From Typha latifolia (lineage: Eukaryota > Streptophyta > Magnoliopsida > Poales > Typhaceae), in the NCBI GenBank assembly GCA_019914945.1, contig CM034103.1, positions 372,001-436,000 of the forward strand: 64,000 nucleotides of DNA. The letters run 5' to 3'. The notes under the pieces are model-generated. The model ran no database searches. It was given only the letters and a program-made list of their open reading frames with translations, and was not told where the DNA came from. The stretch's first letter is position 1, and each line of letters starts with the position of its first letter. The translations under genes and the position numbers were made by a program. Positions 13,461 through 27,169 of this stretch are shown here, one piece after another.

Positions 13461-15256
13461 GCTAGCTCTAGATTTTGTTGCTAGGGTTTTACCACCGATT
13501 AGGCCGTTGTGGTTTATAATTCTTCGAAGCTTGAGCCCGTATAGCCCGGCTCGGCCCGGGTCCGCTTAGCTTGGCCTATCCAAACTAATCTTCTCTCTCC
13601 AAAGAAAACCCTTGCAAGATGTAACTCAAATATATGATCATATATAGATTAATTATTACAAAATTAAAACAGTGTGATAATAAGTGTATGATTGTTGTTA
13701 TTGCTTGCATCCTCGTAAGGTAGAATTTTTTAGTTAAACTATTAAAGTGGATGAGAGAAGAATCTGATAAGATTTTTCTCTTAATTATAGTAATTGATCA
13801 CTACCGAGAAATATATATTATTTATCGGTATCTAAATCCAATATAAGCCTAACTCATCTCAAAATCAACCTAGGACTAAACTAAATTGGTGGCTCGGCTC
13901 GGCTCGGCTCGGCTTAGTTCAGCGCAGTTCGTGAGCACTTAAAAAGAAAATAAGAGAACATTTTTCGAAACTTAAAACAGAGGTGTGGTCAACGGTTGAG
14001 CTAAATCTAACATCTTATAGGCTAAATTTGGGCCAACCCATGAACAAGCTCCGAGAAGAGAGAAGGGAGAAGAGCTCTTACTTATTTAAAGAGCATCATA
14101 GGATTATTTAACACTCAATTAACCATCACTTTTATATTACTTATTCATGACAGCATGCAACATAGAAGTTGAAAAATGATAGAAGTTTTTCTTGCCGGGA
14201 GGAAGTTGTTGAATAAGCTTTTTCTTTATAGAAAAAATTATATTTATTAGTCACCATGATTCTCTTCCCATAGAATTTGATTCCTTGCTACTAGACAATA
14301 GGGTGCAGAAGCCTCCTTGGATTGTTACTACCACCATTGAGGACTCTTGTCTTCTCCTTTTTGTTTCTATCTCCCATGTTTCTCGGATCAGCTTGCATAC
14401 ATTTTAGCCTAGTTGAGACTTGAGAGAGGGGATGTGGATTATCCACAGAGCTGATTCCAGCCATGCCAAGAGGGAGCTCATAAGCTCAATTTTTTTAAGA
14501 TACAAATACACACTGCCCAGCAGTCCAAGCTCGCTCTAAGAGGAACGTGGATCTCAAAAATTCAGTCCATCCATAATTGACCCAAAAGCAAACGACATAA
14601 TTTTACCACTATTGATACTGTGAGTGATAAGCATAGAGAAGATTTGAGCGATGATAATGAAAATTTTAAGGGCGAAAAAGGATCTCTCCCTGTCGGATTC
14701 CTATGTGATGAAAGACGCCTAGGAAATACATGCATGTAGTCCTCGAATCTTAACAGATAACTGAAAAGTATTAAATAAAATTCTGTTGAGCATGAATCTT
14801 AACAGATAACTGAAAAGAAACTTGGAATTAACATCTCCCTTGCTCTGCCACTCAAGGCTGATCTGGCGTAGCAGAGGTGGTACATACCTGCGATTCACGG
14901 TGACAAGGGACACGACTATGGCATCTGTTATTCACCTTATAGAATGAAGTACAAAAATAAGAGAATGAAGTACGATTCTCTTCTTCTTTTTCTCTCTCTC
15001 TCTCTCTCTCTCTCGGATGACGATCAAATTGGTTATTAAATCGGAATGTGCAAGAAGTATGAGTTGTCAGAAAAGAATATGATACAAATGATATAAATGG
15101 AACACAGATCTCTGCAAGCATTGCGCAGCTGCAACACAAAGATATCCTATACAAAGATACTCCATGTCTAATATGTCGTTTGCCATTTTAAAGTGGCCCT
15201 GGAAGAACAACTCTAAGAACGCCAAGGTAAATTGCTCAACTACTGACCATGACTGC
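13461..15256. other. Spacer between GTS1 promoter and kinesin 3' end, with (GGCTC)n
   Basis: The right-hand part should contain the kinesin 3' UTR and the left-hand part the promoter and 5' UTR of the GTS1-like gene. A GGCTC pentamer is repeated more than four times at 13891-13914, in GAGCTCG-type repeat DNA that also appears near 13540-13570. A (CT)n run lies at about 14993-15014. No convincing gene was seen; the open frames around 14719-15154 have no recognisable domain. Confidence 0.5.
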
Positions 15257-18200
15257 TCACAGTCTTAGCAAATGAGATATGGGCTGCCAACCCAAAAGCC
15301 ATGGTTTCTTGCTTGAAGGCAGTGCGAAGTTTAGCTCAAACATCTCTTTCGAGATGTTCCCGCCCTCACAGAAGCCCACCAACCTAGCAACAATATCCGC
15401 ACTTTCTTCGATGTGTCTTTGGTCGTTCGTATCTGTCCATAGCTTGTTCACTAGCTGAAGCTTCCTCTGTTTCCCCTCGAGGGGAACTTGCCATTTGATG
15501 TAGAGACGCTCTCTTTCCTCTTCTGTCAGTCTCGAGTTCATCCTTTTGGATAAAAATTCTCTTTCTTGCCTTAATGCTTTGACACTGCATTCAAAAGAAA
15601 GTTCAATAAATTCTATATGATTAAAATGATAAGCAATAACTGCATTCTATACGATCGATGTGCTTTTCTGACATTATGGCAGTCTAAGGTTAATGAATTT
15701 ATACCTTGAAGATAGAGAAACTGCAGGCTCATCTCCCGTGTGGGCAGGGCTTGAATCGCCCACCTCAGCAAAGTGCTGTTGCAGCCATGTCAATCTCCTG
15801 ACCTCTACCTCAATATATATCTGATCAGCCGGATCACCTCTGAATAACAAATAGAACTGAGTCCGATGTATTATAGATACATAGCAGACATCCCATAATT
15901 GGATTATCTGCTGCATTTGATCTTTGAACATGGTATGCCATGTATCAGGTGAGTTTTGCATATCCGAGATGTTCTCCTCGGTCTCTTCTGCATTATTTCC
16001 TGCAGCCTCATTTGCTTCCAGCTCCAACACCTAATAAGACACAGTAATTAATTTATTTATTTTTGCCTTTTCTTGTAGATGAACCTTATATGTTGATGTA
16101 ACCAAAAGCTTAAATAAGAGAAGTGTAGTACCTGGCACACTAGCAGTTGTTTTTGGTACTGCAGCTTAGCAACTCTCTCTTTCAGTTCAGTGACATAGGC
16201 TCTTATGCTCCTTACATTTTCCTCCGCAGCATTTTGGAACATCTTCTGCATCTTTTTCATGTTCACAGAACTTGAACGCCTGTAGACTGGTGTGCTCTCC
16301 CTCGATGAGATATCGCCACCATCTTCACTCTTAGTTGGAGTGGCTTTCTCTGAGCCTGATAAGGCTTCATGGAATATGGTGTCACTCTCTGGAGCCTTGT
16401 TCTCAACCTCAGACTCCAGCACCTTCCTAGAAGAAGAAAGAGGAGAGCATGGTGCTCTCAATAGATGAGGTCGGTTGACAGTGCTACTCAAAGCTAAAGG
16501 AAGCATCTTCTTCTTCTTTGAGTGAGACTTTGAGGATTTTGGGGTGGTCTCATTGGACTGGCTAGTAATGTTTGGAAGAGACATCACCAGCTTGTCTATG
16601 GATTTCTGAACATTCTCTAACTGTACCTCAAGATCGGCTATTGTACTACCCTGTGAATGAAGTCTAGTGATTTCTTCTTTGAGGTTGGCACCGGCATTTT
16701 GGTTGGTAACTGCATCTCCAACCTGAGCCTCTTTACTTACAGGTTTGACTTGCATTTCCCTGATCTCTGCTTGAAGTTTAGCAATAGTCTCAGCTGCATC
16801 TTGATTTCCAAGTCTGTGGCAGGCCACCTCCTTCTGCAGTACTTCAAGAGCCCTGTTTGCTTCCTCCCCAAGCTGCTCTTGTAGCTGTTCAAGCTTGCGA
16901 ATTTCATGCACCAGCATGACTGGAGCAGTTGACGATTGCCTCATCGGGTTTCTTGCGCGATCAGCCCTACCTTTGTCACAAGCATGTGGTGATGGGCCAG
17001 AAAATGTAAGACATTTGACCACCGGGTGTGGTGATGAATCAAATGGATTCCACCCCTGAAGATGTATGATCAGGTAAAAGGAAAGTTAGATATCTGGAGA
17101 GTGCTGGTTAAGCGAGAAAAGAAATGTGCAGGAAGTAAAGAGAATTCCTTACTGCAACTGTGCTAGATTGATTATCACCCATTTTCTTTCGCAAATCATC
17201 AAGTTGCAATTGTGCAAGGTCTCTTTGCCGCTTCAATTCTTCCATTTCCATTTCCATCTGCTTGTAGTGAATTGGATTAAATGTGCTTGCAAATAGAACT
17301 GTATCATGCATGTTACAGCAAGAAAATGAAGACATATTGAAAGCTTAAGTTATTTGGCTCACCCTTTTAATTTTCTTTTCTTTCTCCATCAGAAGGGACT
17401 CAGAACATCCAGAAGGTTCTGGAGTGCGCAATTCTGCTTCCAGTCTAGCAACTTCCTTCTGCAGATGTTTTACAAGTTGCTTGTCTGACACAACCTGGGG
17501 TTAACTCAAAAGTTAATAACCAAGAAAAGAATACTTTCTGCAATCAAAAGTGCAAGTACCAAATGCATCTGTATTCAGTGTCTCACATACCATATTAACT
17601 TGGGCAGTATTGGTGACTTCCTTGGCACAGATTGCAAAGAAGAGAGTATTTCGAGATTGTTCAACATGACTTAGTGCTGGACTCATGGTACAGATTATGG
17701 CAGTCCTTGCATTTCCACCAAGAGATAGTTGCAGTATACGTGTTAGCTTTGAATCTCGATAAGGTATATGTCCACTTCTTTTCCCAACACTGTTAGAAGA
17801 AAATTGACATGATATGCTTTGTTCAAGTGGTCAAAGCCAACATTAAGAATGTTGATTTACAACAGGAGCTTAAATGATATGCTCTTGTTCTAGTGAGCTA
17901 GTGCATATAATTTTCACTGACTAAATAGAAAAAAAGATTAATACTTTCTGCACCCACTAAAACTGAACTTTTTACCATAAATCAGGATTAATCAGGTGAT
18001 GTGGAGCCATCCAGAAGAGCTATGAGTGAAGTAGTCAGATATTTGCACTTTATTTTCATGATTCTACACCTATCACTCAGCAATCTATATTGGAGAGTGG
18101 AGACTATGTTCTACCCGACTGAATCAAGAGAGTTTTCGTACTAGAGGAGATAAAGAAGTGAAGAAAAAAATTCCAATCTTCCCCTCTTTATCTACTATGC

Positions 18201-19850
18201 ACCTTTACTAATATGTTTATTAAGTTCTATTGTACCAGTACTGGATGAGATATACAAAATCTATATATTTGATCCTATCGACTTCCTGACCTGAGCTTTC
18301 TTATTACAGTTGTCAAAGTCAACAAGCTACGGTTTATGTGGCAGCCTTCTTTGAGCCTAGCTCCATTTGCATGAGTTTGTGCAGCCCTCTCACTTCCTGC
18401 AAGGTCTACAAAGTTCTGCAAACACCAATTATACACGTGAACTTAATATATCATATCAAGCATTTCATTCTCGGTTAGAATAAGAAGATAGACTTACCAG
18501 GCTGGCTACAAAAGATTTCACACAGCCTGAATTTTCCCGCAGGCTGCTCTGAACTGTCTGAATTAAAATAAATATAGTTGGTAAGACTTGGGATTCTGTT
18601 TGAGTATGGTCATTGCAAATACTTATTGAAAAATCTTATGCATACCAGCCTTATTATTTGGTGTGATCTGGAGCTGGTATCATTCAAGGCAGTTTCGCCG
18701 ACCTGTCTTTGCGCTGTAAATATTGAGAGGAAATATCAGAGTTAAGTAAAGCCCGGAGAGAGAAACACTACCAAAATAAAATGTTCCATTTAGCATATAT
18801 TTTCAACAACAGCAGAAATAAAATGCTGAATTCGACCTTCACAAATGCCAATTAAATGTCTCAGATGCTGACTATCCTTTGCAGTTTCTTCTTCCAGCTT
18901 CTCAACGATGGTTCCCTTCTGTTTACACAATGACACCATAATAGTGTTTAGTAGATAAACTACAAGAAGAACACACTATTAGAAAGTACAAAAGGAAAAT
19001 ATTATATAGTTATAATACCTCAGGATCATCTAACAGGCGAAGAGGTCCGGAATCTGGTTTTAACAGATCCCTTACTATCTCGTTATAGATTTCCATTGCG
19101 GAGATCTTGATAATGAAGTCCCTCTCTGGAGTCTGCAAATAGAATAAGTACACAATCATTTTCCCTATGTTCACTGTTAGTTCCATAGCAGTATAACGAA
19201 CAAGAAAGGGTGGATGCTTCATGGAACTTGCATTTTTTATATGCTTGTAAATATCATTTACAGCACTCTCAGTGACCCCTCTCATAGTATATGTCTTCCC
19301 ACTGCTGGTCTGCCCATAAGCGAAGATGGTAGCTGCACAACAAAGAGATATACTGGTTATAGATATCTTTTACTCAATCATGCAGCTACCAATTCTGAAG
19401 GTTCTATTACTGCCTACCATTAATTCCTGTTAATGCTGACAATGCAACATCCTTGGCTCCTTCTTCGTAGACAGTCTCAGTTAAACAAGAAGGTCCAAAT
19501 ACTTTGTCTGCCACAAGTAAAACAACAATTTTCAGCAATGCAGAATCAAGATCGCAAAATCTAATCATCAGTGACCATTACGTAGTCCAAAACTCCAAAT
19601 AATTCATACCAAAACTATAGGAGGCTGGCAAATTAGAGCGATCCTGTGGTGAGGCCTTGTACAAAATTGTGTGATCTTCGACACATTCCCATGCCACTTG
19701 GTCTTTCAGAGCTTGTTCTTTTTTGCTCAGTGGCCTCACTCTAACTGTGACAAAAATCTTCTCCTCCTTGGCTCTCGTGCCACCAGGAGTGGACATTGGT
19801 GTCCTCTCTATCTTTGTAGCTGGAGTACCAGGTGTCCTAGCTGCAGCCAT
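15257..19850 (-). CDS. NACK1: Kinesin-like protein NACK1/HINKEL type (KIN-7), cytokinesis
   Basis: Fourteen exons on the minus strand: 19850-19610, 19507-19418, 19332-19232, 19132-19019, 18918-18837, 18713-18646, 18557-18498, 18415-18291, 17789-17591, 17494-17363, 17257-17153, 17055-16132, 16030-15705 and 15584-15257. They encode about 964 residues, the usual NACK length. The N-terminal motor domain (about 30-370) has the P-loop GQTSSGKT at about 117-124, switch I NDTSSRSH at about 220-227 and switch II DLAGSE at about 256-261. Coiled coils follow ([15 protein letters not shown], then [20 protein letters not shown]), then a Ser/Pro-rich linker, and the NACK-specific C-terminal domain occupies the last two exons. 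NACK kinesins bind and activate the NPK1-type MAPKKK at the phragmoplast equator and drive cell-plate expansion. Intron 3 appears to use a GC donor. A 5' UTR intron is likely, with a possible donor near 20717. Confidence 0.95.
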
Positions 19851-20960
19851 TTATTCCAATGGATATGGAATCTCCCTTTGGTTGATAAGGTATTGGAGAA
19901 GGTCACGAACTGGCCCTCTCCGTGTATATTAGAAGAAACAAGATGACTTTGAAAACTAAAGAATGCAATGCACTGCAGTTAACTCTTTGAGCAGTAGAAA
20001 TCTGTGATCCAAAAATAAATTCCAAGTTAGCTATTTAAAAGGAGATCTAAAGAGTAAAAACAGGAATCTTGACTACTCATCAAGCTTAATCTAAACCAGA
20101 AAACACATTAGATTCACATAAAACCAAATGAGCACGACATTAAATGATATAGTATCCTCCTTAGGTCAGAGAATTTGGAAAAGATAAAAGAATATAGAAA
20201 AACAAATCACCATTCTAAAACACCGTCCAAGACATTGCAAAAAGGAGTCAGTAAGTCGGTACCATATTGAATAGTTATCAATAAGAATATACAATTCTTA
20301 GCTCAAAAATTAAAAGTTTATAACACATCACAGATTAAAACTTATAAGCATGAGGGAATACAAAGTTTTCCATCTCTTCCTCTTCCTCTTCTCTCTTCCT
20401 CCACCTCTACATTGCCTCATTCTCACGAAACGAGAAGCAGCAGCGATCTCTTGCCTCCATTCCCACTCCATTACCAAACCACGCTTAGATTCTTAGGGTT
20501 TCATCAACCCCTTTTTGTCAAGGCGAAAGAGCTGATACATCAGGAAGCCAGCACCAAAATCCACAGAAATCGCCAAATTGGAGCCAAGAAAGTAAAGAAA
20601 GACTTCCAACTTCACACATCAGGCAAGACAAAACCAACGCAACGAAATCTCCGCAGTAATCCACCGATTGAAACCAAAAAGTTAGCAAAATCACAAGAAA
20701 TAGAAACAAGAGCGAACCTGCGATTCTTGCACAACCGCGAGATCCCGGATCTAAACTTTTCTTCCTAATTTGAGGAAATATTTGGGGAAAATAGGGGCTC
20801 TCTTCACTCTTATACTCGAAATCAAAGGAAACAAATGAGACAAAGAGTGAGAAGAGAGCGTTACTAAAAGGGGCTATGATTTCGAGAATAGGTTTTCTAG
20901 GGGTGGAGGAGAAAATAAAAGAATAAGAAAAAGATGGGAGTGGAGGTTTGAATGGGGAGA

Positions 20961-20971
20961 GGCAACGGCTA
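20961..20971 (+). promoter_or_regulatory. MSA-like element (AACGG core) upstream of the NACK1-type kinesin
   Basis: GGCAACGGCTA matches 9 of 11 positions of the mitosis-specific activator consensus YCYAACGGYYA, including the whole core. It lies about 1.1 kb before the ATG, but closer to the likely transcription start if the 5' UTR contains an intron. MYB3R factors bind such sites in G2/M genes, including NACK1 in other plants. Confidence 0.5.
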
Positions 20972-21150
20972 GTTTTGGTAAGATGTGGGCCGTGGGTTTC
21001 ACTGATGTGGTGATCGGACGGACGATAGAGGTGGAGTAATGGGAGCTTTTGCGCTCTGGCCCCTTCAATGAGCCTAATTACGAGACCAGACGACGCCGAT
21101 CGGCTCGGCGCCTCAGATCCAAGTGGGCCCCACGGTGCCGAAGGGAGAGA

Positions 21151-21160
21151 CAACCGTTGC
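21151..21160 (-). promoter_or_regulatory. Second AACGG (MSA core) site
   Basis: Read on the minus strand, the same strand as the kinesin gene, this is GCAACGGTTG with the AACGG core. It is the second such core within 200 bases of the first. Confidence 0.4.
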
Positions 21161-22216
21161 AAGTGCTGAGTCAGCAGCGGGTCCCGCACAACTAAGCGCA
21201 TGGCGTACCATGTTTAGTTTGGACTTGAGATAGAAATCGCCTCATAAGGGCCCAGTATTTATATACCTACCTTTCCGGGCTCTTTTCGCATTATCTCTCA
21301 CCACCTATGATTTAGACTAAATCGCAGAGAATTAAATATCACCCTACAATCTTAGGAGTGAGTATACAGAATAATCCCCTATGCAGGAGGATACGAACTT
21401 CAGGTTATTTGTTTCATTTTGCAAAGGGGGGGAAACAGGCATTCTGAATCCTAAGATGTAATACATGCATATGTATTTATGCGATTATACCAACATAAAA
21501 AAAAAGTTTTAGAGAAGGGTATACATGCAAGAATTGAGCTAGAAATTACCATTCGCCCCACCATACAAAGGGGTTGTAACAAGTGTTCAAAGTATTGCAT
21601 GTCCCAAGCTTCACACTCTTGACTAGGAGCTTTACAAACAACACAATATCACATCTAACATCAGTTATTTTGTCCATAATAATAAGTAGCATGTTCACAT
21701 AATTCTGCTGGAGTGTCGACAAGCTTTGCTCAGTCTATGGACAAACGGAAGGGGATTTACTGCAAATACCAAACCCCACTGCAAACATCAACAAATATAA
21801 AGGAGCCTAAGAAGAATGAACTCTATCAATCCAAAAGATACATGCTAGGAATGCAAGAATATACCTAGCTCTGCAATCCTAATGCTTATTGAACAATCAA
21901 ACACCTAATACCTTGCTCCCATTATCTTTGTTTTGTTTTCCTAAGCATTAAAGGAATAAATTCTATTATTTTCTGCATTTTAATCTTTTACATAATCCAG
22001 ATTAATCAGTCTTTCTTGTATCTATGTTTTGGCTTTTCTTTTGTGTTTCTTTCTTTTCCACAAAATGTCATCCAGTAGTATGAAAGGCTCAGTCCTGTCT
22101 GCCAAGCCTTCACCCCAATGACTAGTCAAAACCGGCCACTGCTTTTAGACACGGTGTGTTGAAATTCGAGTCGGAAATAAACAAAATGTGGTGTCCGAGC
22201 AAGTGCCGTTGATGTT

Positions 22217-25200
22217 TTATCTGCGGAATGCACCATGTGAGACAAAGAACTGGTAATCAGGATGGCCGACACGAAGATGCTGCAACCAGTTGTCGGCAGC
22301 CTGCAGTAGGGTGCTTGCAAGTTGCATCTCATTTCCTCCGCTGGAAGACCACATTGCTTCTTTGAACTTATAAGAGGCCAGACCAAAAGCAGGAAGAGAA
22401 ACCATCGGAGCAGCATCGATGCCACGAGGGTAGGTAGCAATCACACCAGAAGCACTACCACCTGAATGGTAAATGGAGACTTTTGAGGTTTGGACAAACT
22501 TGATTCTAGATATCATACAATGGAAATTGCAACCACCATTATCATTATACGAAGCAACAGACGTCTTAAGCTAGAATACTTGGACCAATATAATATCCCA
22601 ACTTACTTTACATAATTACTATCCAAATAAACTTGAGAATACTTTGACTATACGTCTATACTACATAAAAGCCACATGACATAAATATTAGTAAGAGATT
22701 TATCTAAAATTACATTGACAAAGACATTACAGAGAATGATCCGATTCAGAATAGGAACAAATTAAGATAAAAAGAACCTATAGATCTAGCTCAGCATAAT
22801 GGAAGGGTAAGCTAAAAACTATATCCCCCAGTGCATCGGCACTAGGGGTGCAACTATGTCGCTCATATTCTGCCCTCCACACCACCACCACCACCACCCC
22901 AAACCAAAAAAAAAAAAAAAGGCACAACATGGGACCCTTGCCTAGTGGGAGTTAAATGTGGGTTCCAACTTCCAGTAGGTGCACCAATATAATGGAGGGG
23001 TAAAGTGGCAGCTAAAAACTGTATCTCTTTACATCAGCACTAGAGGTGCAACTATCAATGAAGAGTTTAGTCCCTACTATAGGGGGAAAATAAAGATAAA
23101 CTTAAAAGGTTGATATATACTATTGGGCCTCGCCTAATGGTTCAAAGTTTTGAGTTGGATATGGATTCCAACTTCCACTACGTGTGCATATACCCCCAAC
23201 ATACCATCTCCGCAAAAAAGCTGTGTTGAGCTTGGCCAAGATCAGTTTAGGCCAAGCTAGGCTTGAAATTTTCACGTGTGGAATTGGCATCAAGCGCATC
23301 TTGTTTAATTTTACTTCAAGCTTGAGTTAAGCAAAGAAAAAGTTGCTCCAAAACAACAATTGATGTGACAGACCAAGCTTCATTTGTTATAATTGAATTC
23401 ATCTAACTTTAGTGTATTTCTAACATAAACTATCTGTTTAAATTTGAACAAAGATTCTGATCAAGATTGAATCCAACTTGAGAAAAACCACATCCAAATC
23501 ACATTACAAATCTATATGACTGCAACTATTTTATTGGGCCTCTGGATTTTGAAAGGGTTAGAAAGGAAAAGATACACAAATCCGGCAATGCATACAACGA
23601 GCTAGCATAACCTATTCTTTGACTTCAGATTGAGCAAGAGACATGGAGACAATAATGTATTTGAAATCCTTTACCTTCAATGAACCAATGCCCACAAGAG
23701 ATAAAATAACCTATATTTCATCTTTGAAGTTTCAATAACGCAGGATGAAATCAAGAGGATAAAGAAAAATGAAATCCTAAAACGAATTTTTATAGTATCA
23801 CAATATATCACCTAAAAATGTGAAAAATAAACCTTGACACTTGCAATCTGTAGAATTTAGAAAAAAAAGTGTGTCCATACTCCATACCTTCTAAGCCTAC
23901 AGTGTAAGAGAGGTGCATCTCTAATCAACAAGACTTCAAAGCATAATAACAAAACAAAAGCTAATGCTTAACAGCAGAAAATCCAAAACTTATCACTAAG
24001 CCCTCACCCACACAAGGCCACAAGAGAATAACTAAAGCAAGATGTACGAATTTATTACCTCTTTTTTGTGTTGAGAGAGAATGAAAAGTTAGAAAACAAG
24101 CATCCAAATCCTTTAGTGTTGGTCCAGTTGGTATACGATAAATGGGATACCTGCAACATGTTCAAATACTTAGCCTGACACTCTTTCAAATTATTAAGTA
24201 TATATGGATGAACAAAAATCCAACTTACCAAGCAACAGAAATCCAACTTGTCGGTAACAAATCACAACTTCTAGAAGTTCTCAAATCAGGGAAGCGACTT
24301 GCAAGATTAGAGATCTGGAAGTGTCAAGTAATGGCAGAGAAACAAAAAATGTATCAGCTACATAGACAAGTAATAAAACATAACGAGTATATTATAGGGA
24401 GACTTGCCTTATCTGCCAGAGGTTCCCGGCAATAAGGAGGATCCAATTCAAGGTACTCAAAAAGTAAGCAACCTCGAGAATTTCCAGATTCACTCTCATC
24501 ACTTGAAAAACCTTCTTGTGAGGACACATGTTCCTCATTCAAGGAGAGTCTGTCTATTCTAAGAGTTGAAGAGTTTGTTAGATGACTTTGATTCCAATCC
24601 CTACAGAACTTTAAGCCTCTTTCGTGTTCATAATCACTGCTGCCATCACTACTGGAGTCGTGGCAGCTATCACCATCGCTATCCTCCCCAGCTCTCCTGC
24701 TGCACAAGTATAGTCAAATATTAATGTCAAAGCAACACAAAATGAGTCCAATAACCTACTGGTTTGAATTCAATAGATGAAAAAGAAAATACATTGCAAG
24801 ACAATAAAGGCATTCTGAAAGAAAGAAAATGGATAAAATTGTTAAGCGTTTTAAGTTTGAGTCTCAATTCTTGCTCCATTCAGACCTGAACAAAAGGCTA
24901 CATTAGAGAATTTGAGGATCGCAGATAAATAATATATAGATCGGGAAGTTGTTAGAGTCAAAGGAAAATCCCGTGGTTTCCTCGTCCCATATGTCTATAG
25001 CAATAAAGGGTGGGAAAAAACCAAATTTCCTTTCTACTATATTTGAACAAGAATTTCATAAAAAGTTATGGCCTTGAATTAAGGTAGTCATGTAATTAAT
25101 TGAAACATTGAGAACCAAAAAAAATCTAGTGAGCAACATTAAAAGCAACAGTTTGCACTATTAACAGGAACTATACGAAGGAAACAGCTTGGACAGAATA

Positions 25201-27169
25201 TGTGAAGCAAACAAGACTATCAATACTCCAAAAGGAAAGCAAACAAGACTAGAACTACTCCAAAAGGAAAAGGAATGAAAGGAAATGACCATAAAGCAGG
25301 TGAAGCAAGTCTCACAAGAGAGGAAACTAATACATAAATAGATATGGACAAAAATAAATCAGTTAGAAAGCAAAGATAGAAAATAAAAGAAGGCAGGTAC
25401 AAATATGCCTAACTTTTCATTGATTCTTCAAGACCTTCCCCTAGTTTGCACAATTTTTTAATTGATTTTCCCTAATATTAAGATTTTCAGTCAAGGTAAT
25501 CAATTTAACTTCAAAATCCTTCCAACATGAGAACTTGAATCAAATTTACAGAACTTGCTACCAAGACCTCAACAATAATCCATGTTCTCTGTATTGATCA
25601 GTTAAAATTGACGATTTACACATTATTCTTTGTCTGGTTTTGTTGTACATTTCTTAATGCAGAAATATAAAATCATCTTCCATCATATCTATCATAAACA
25701 ATAAATACTCAAAATGCATTGGTAATTAGGTATTAGCATCGCAATAAAATCCCTTACATAAAGCCACCATAAATTCATCTTGCTATTTTCGTCGCTACCA
25801 TTGTGAAAGGTAAGGAATATAGCCTTATAAAGAACAAGCATGCATACGACAAATCTACATAGTAAAAGCCCAAAAACCAAGCAGCTGCTTTCGCTCCAAA
25901 ATGTAAGAAACACTCCCTTGGCAAGATTGAGCAGGAATATAACAATCTATGTAGTAAAGCCCAACAGATTACAGGATGTCACAAACAGAACACATTAAAG
26001 GTCCCAATTAATATGTTGTAATATTTTGTGATGGCAACTCAAAGATATAATTGACTTTATCTTCTCTTGCTCATCTCCTCTAATCGTGTATTGTCAATCA
26101 AATATCAAAACATAAACTTCATAACCCTTCAATGAAAAGGTTTCGATGAAGTTCTGGAGGTTTGCCATCACATTGAAAAGCCTAATACTTTTTCAGCATT
26201 TACAACTTTAGACAATTTACATGATCCACAATTTGACTTCAATATGCATTTCATCGTGCAGAACCATTTCCCTTACATATCATAAAGTACATGATTTTCT
26301 TTGCCAACTTGGCATGTGCATCTTAATTGGTGGCATTGCTGGGGACCATAATGTCATCTCTTCTTCTTTTTGCTTCTGCAACCGTAAAAGGTAAGAAACA
26401 TGGCCTTTCCAAGAACAAGCATGACTATGGCAATCAACATAGTAAAATCCCTAATTAAAGCTTGGGTTCATAAAACAAGCAGCAGCCACCAGTGCACAAA
26501 AACAGCAATCTATATAGTATAAGTCCTAATAATTAGATCATACTCACAAACAACCAGCAAAAAAGCACAAACAGAAACAGGAGAACTAGAAAGAAAAGCC
26601 GGATACCTAGAACTAGCAGCCTGTCTACTTGCTTCGCCATACAACTGAATGCCGGACAAGTAGGGAACATAATATTGAACAACACTGTCAGAGCCATTCA
26701 AAACCAAAGGAACCCCGGCCCCGTAAGCACTCCACTCCTTAAAGGACTCCCAAAGATCACCCAAAATAAAGTAAGGCCTAAACTCCACATCACAAGTTCT
26801 CCGCCCCCTCATCGTCCTCTGTCAAAGCCCAAAACAAGAACCATAACCATCAGGCATCAAAATATTAGGGTAAAACCAATAATAGAACTTAACTTTGAAA
26901 TCAAGAACCTTGGAAAGATTCTGAGCAGGAACAGACGGATTGATGGACATCAAGAACCGCTCTAAATTACTAATCCCAGTGGAGGGCTGGAGGGAAGAAT
27001 CCTCAGCCACAGCGGCCTTCTCCTTCGCCGGGGCAGTGGATACTGCGGCTGCACCGCCGCCGGAACCACGGGAGCTCATCGGATTCTGCTGTCCGCGGCG
27101 TGCTTTGGCCGCATCGTAGAATCGATCATCACCGAGCCTGCGCCCTAATTGCACGCTAGTGCCAAGCAT
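22217..27169 (-). CDS. DUF789 family protein
   Basis: Six exons on the minus strand: 27169-26909, 26818-26607, 24699-24408, 24314-24229, 24150-24059 and 22461-22217. They encode about 395 residues. The start [20 protein letters not shown] is the typical N terminus of one DUF789 subgroup. Conserved DUF789 blocks are visible in order: [36 protein letters not shown], the acidic Ser-rich insert [39 protein letters not shown], then the core [20 protein letters not shown] and [19 protein letters not shown], and [18 protein letters not shown] near the C terminus. The biochemical function of this plant family is not known. The third intron uses a GC donor (AAG|GCAAGT). Two introns exceed 1.5 kb (22462-24058 and 24700-26606) and contain repeat debris. 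Confidence 0.92.
22795..23055. repeat. Diverged direct repeat in a DUF789 intron
   Basis: About 60 bases at 22795-22855 (ATAATGGAAGGGTAAGCTA through GCACTAGGGGTGCAACTAT) recur at about 22988-23052 with substitutions. A further related TTCCAACTTCCA segment occurs at about 22965 and 23170. The internal A-run at about 22907-22920 suggests a retroposon fragment, but no terminal structure was found. Confidence 0.4.

Larger units (their letters stand above)
19851..22216. other. Kinesin 5' UTR, probable UTR intron and promoter, then 3' flank of the DUF789 gene
   Basis: Upstream of the kinesin ATG the sequence is AT-rich to about 20350, then C/T-rich and typical of a plant leader (20370-20900). A G|GTTCGC junction near 20717 could open a 5' UTR intron ending shortly before 19850. 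AACGG motifs lie further upstream. From about 21250 to 22216 I see no gene; the right edge should be the 3' UTR of the DUF789 gene. Confidence 0.5.

Noticed and set aside
20412..21201. Open frames of 118 and 227 codons on opposite strands upstream of the kinesin
   Set aside because: Neither has a recognisable domain. The region is C/T-rich leader and promoter of the kinesin gene and the composition alone explains the openness.
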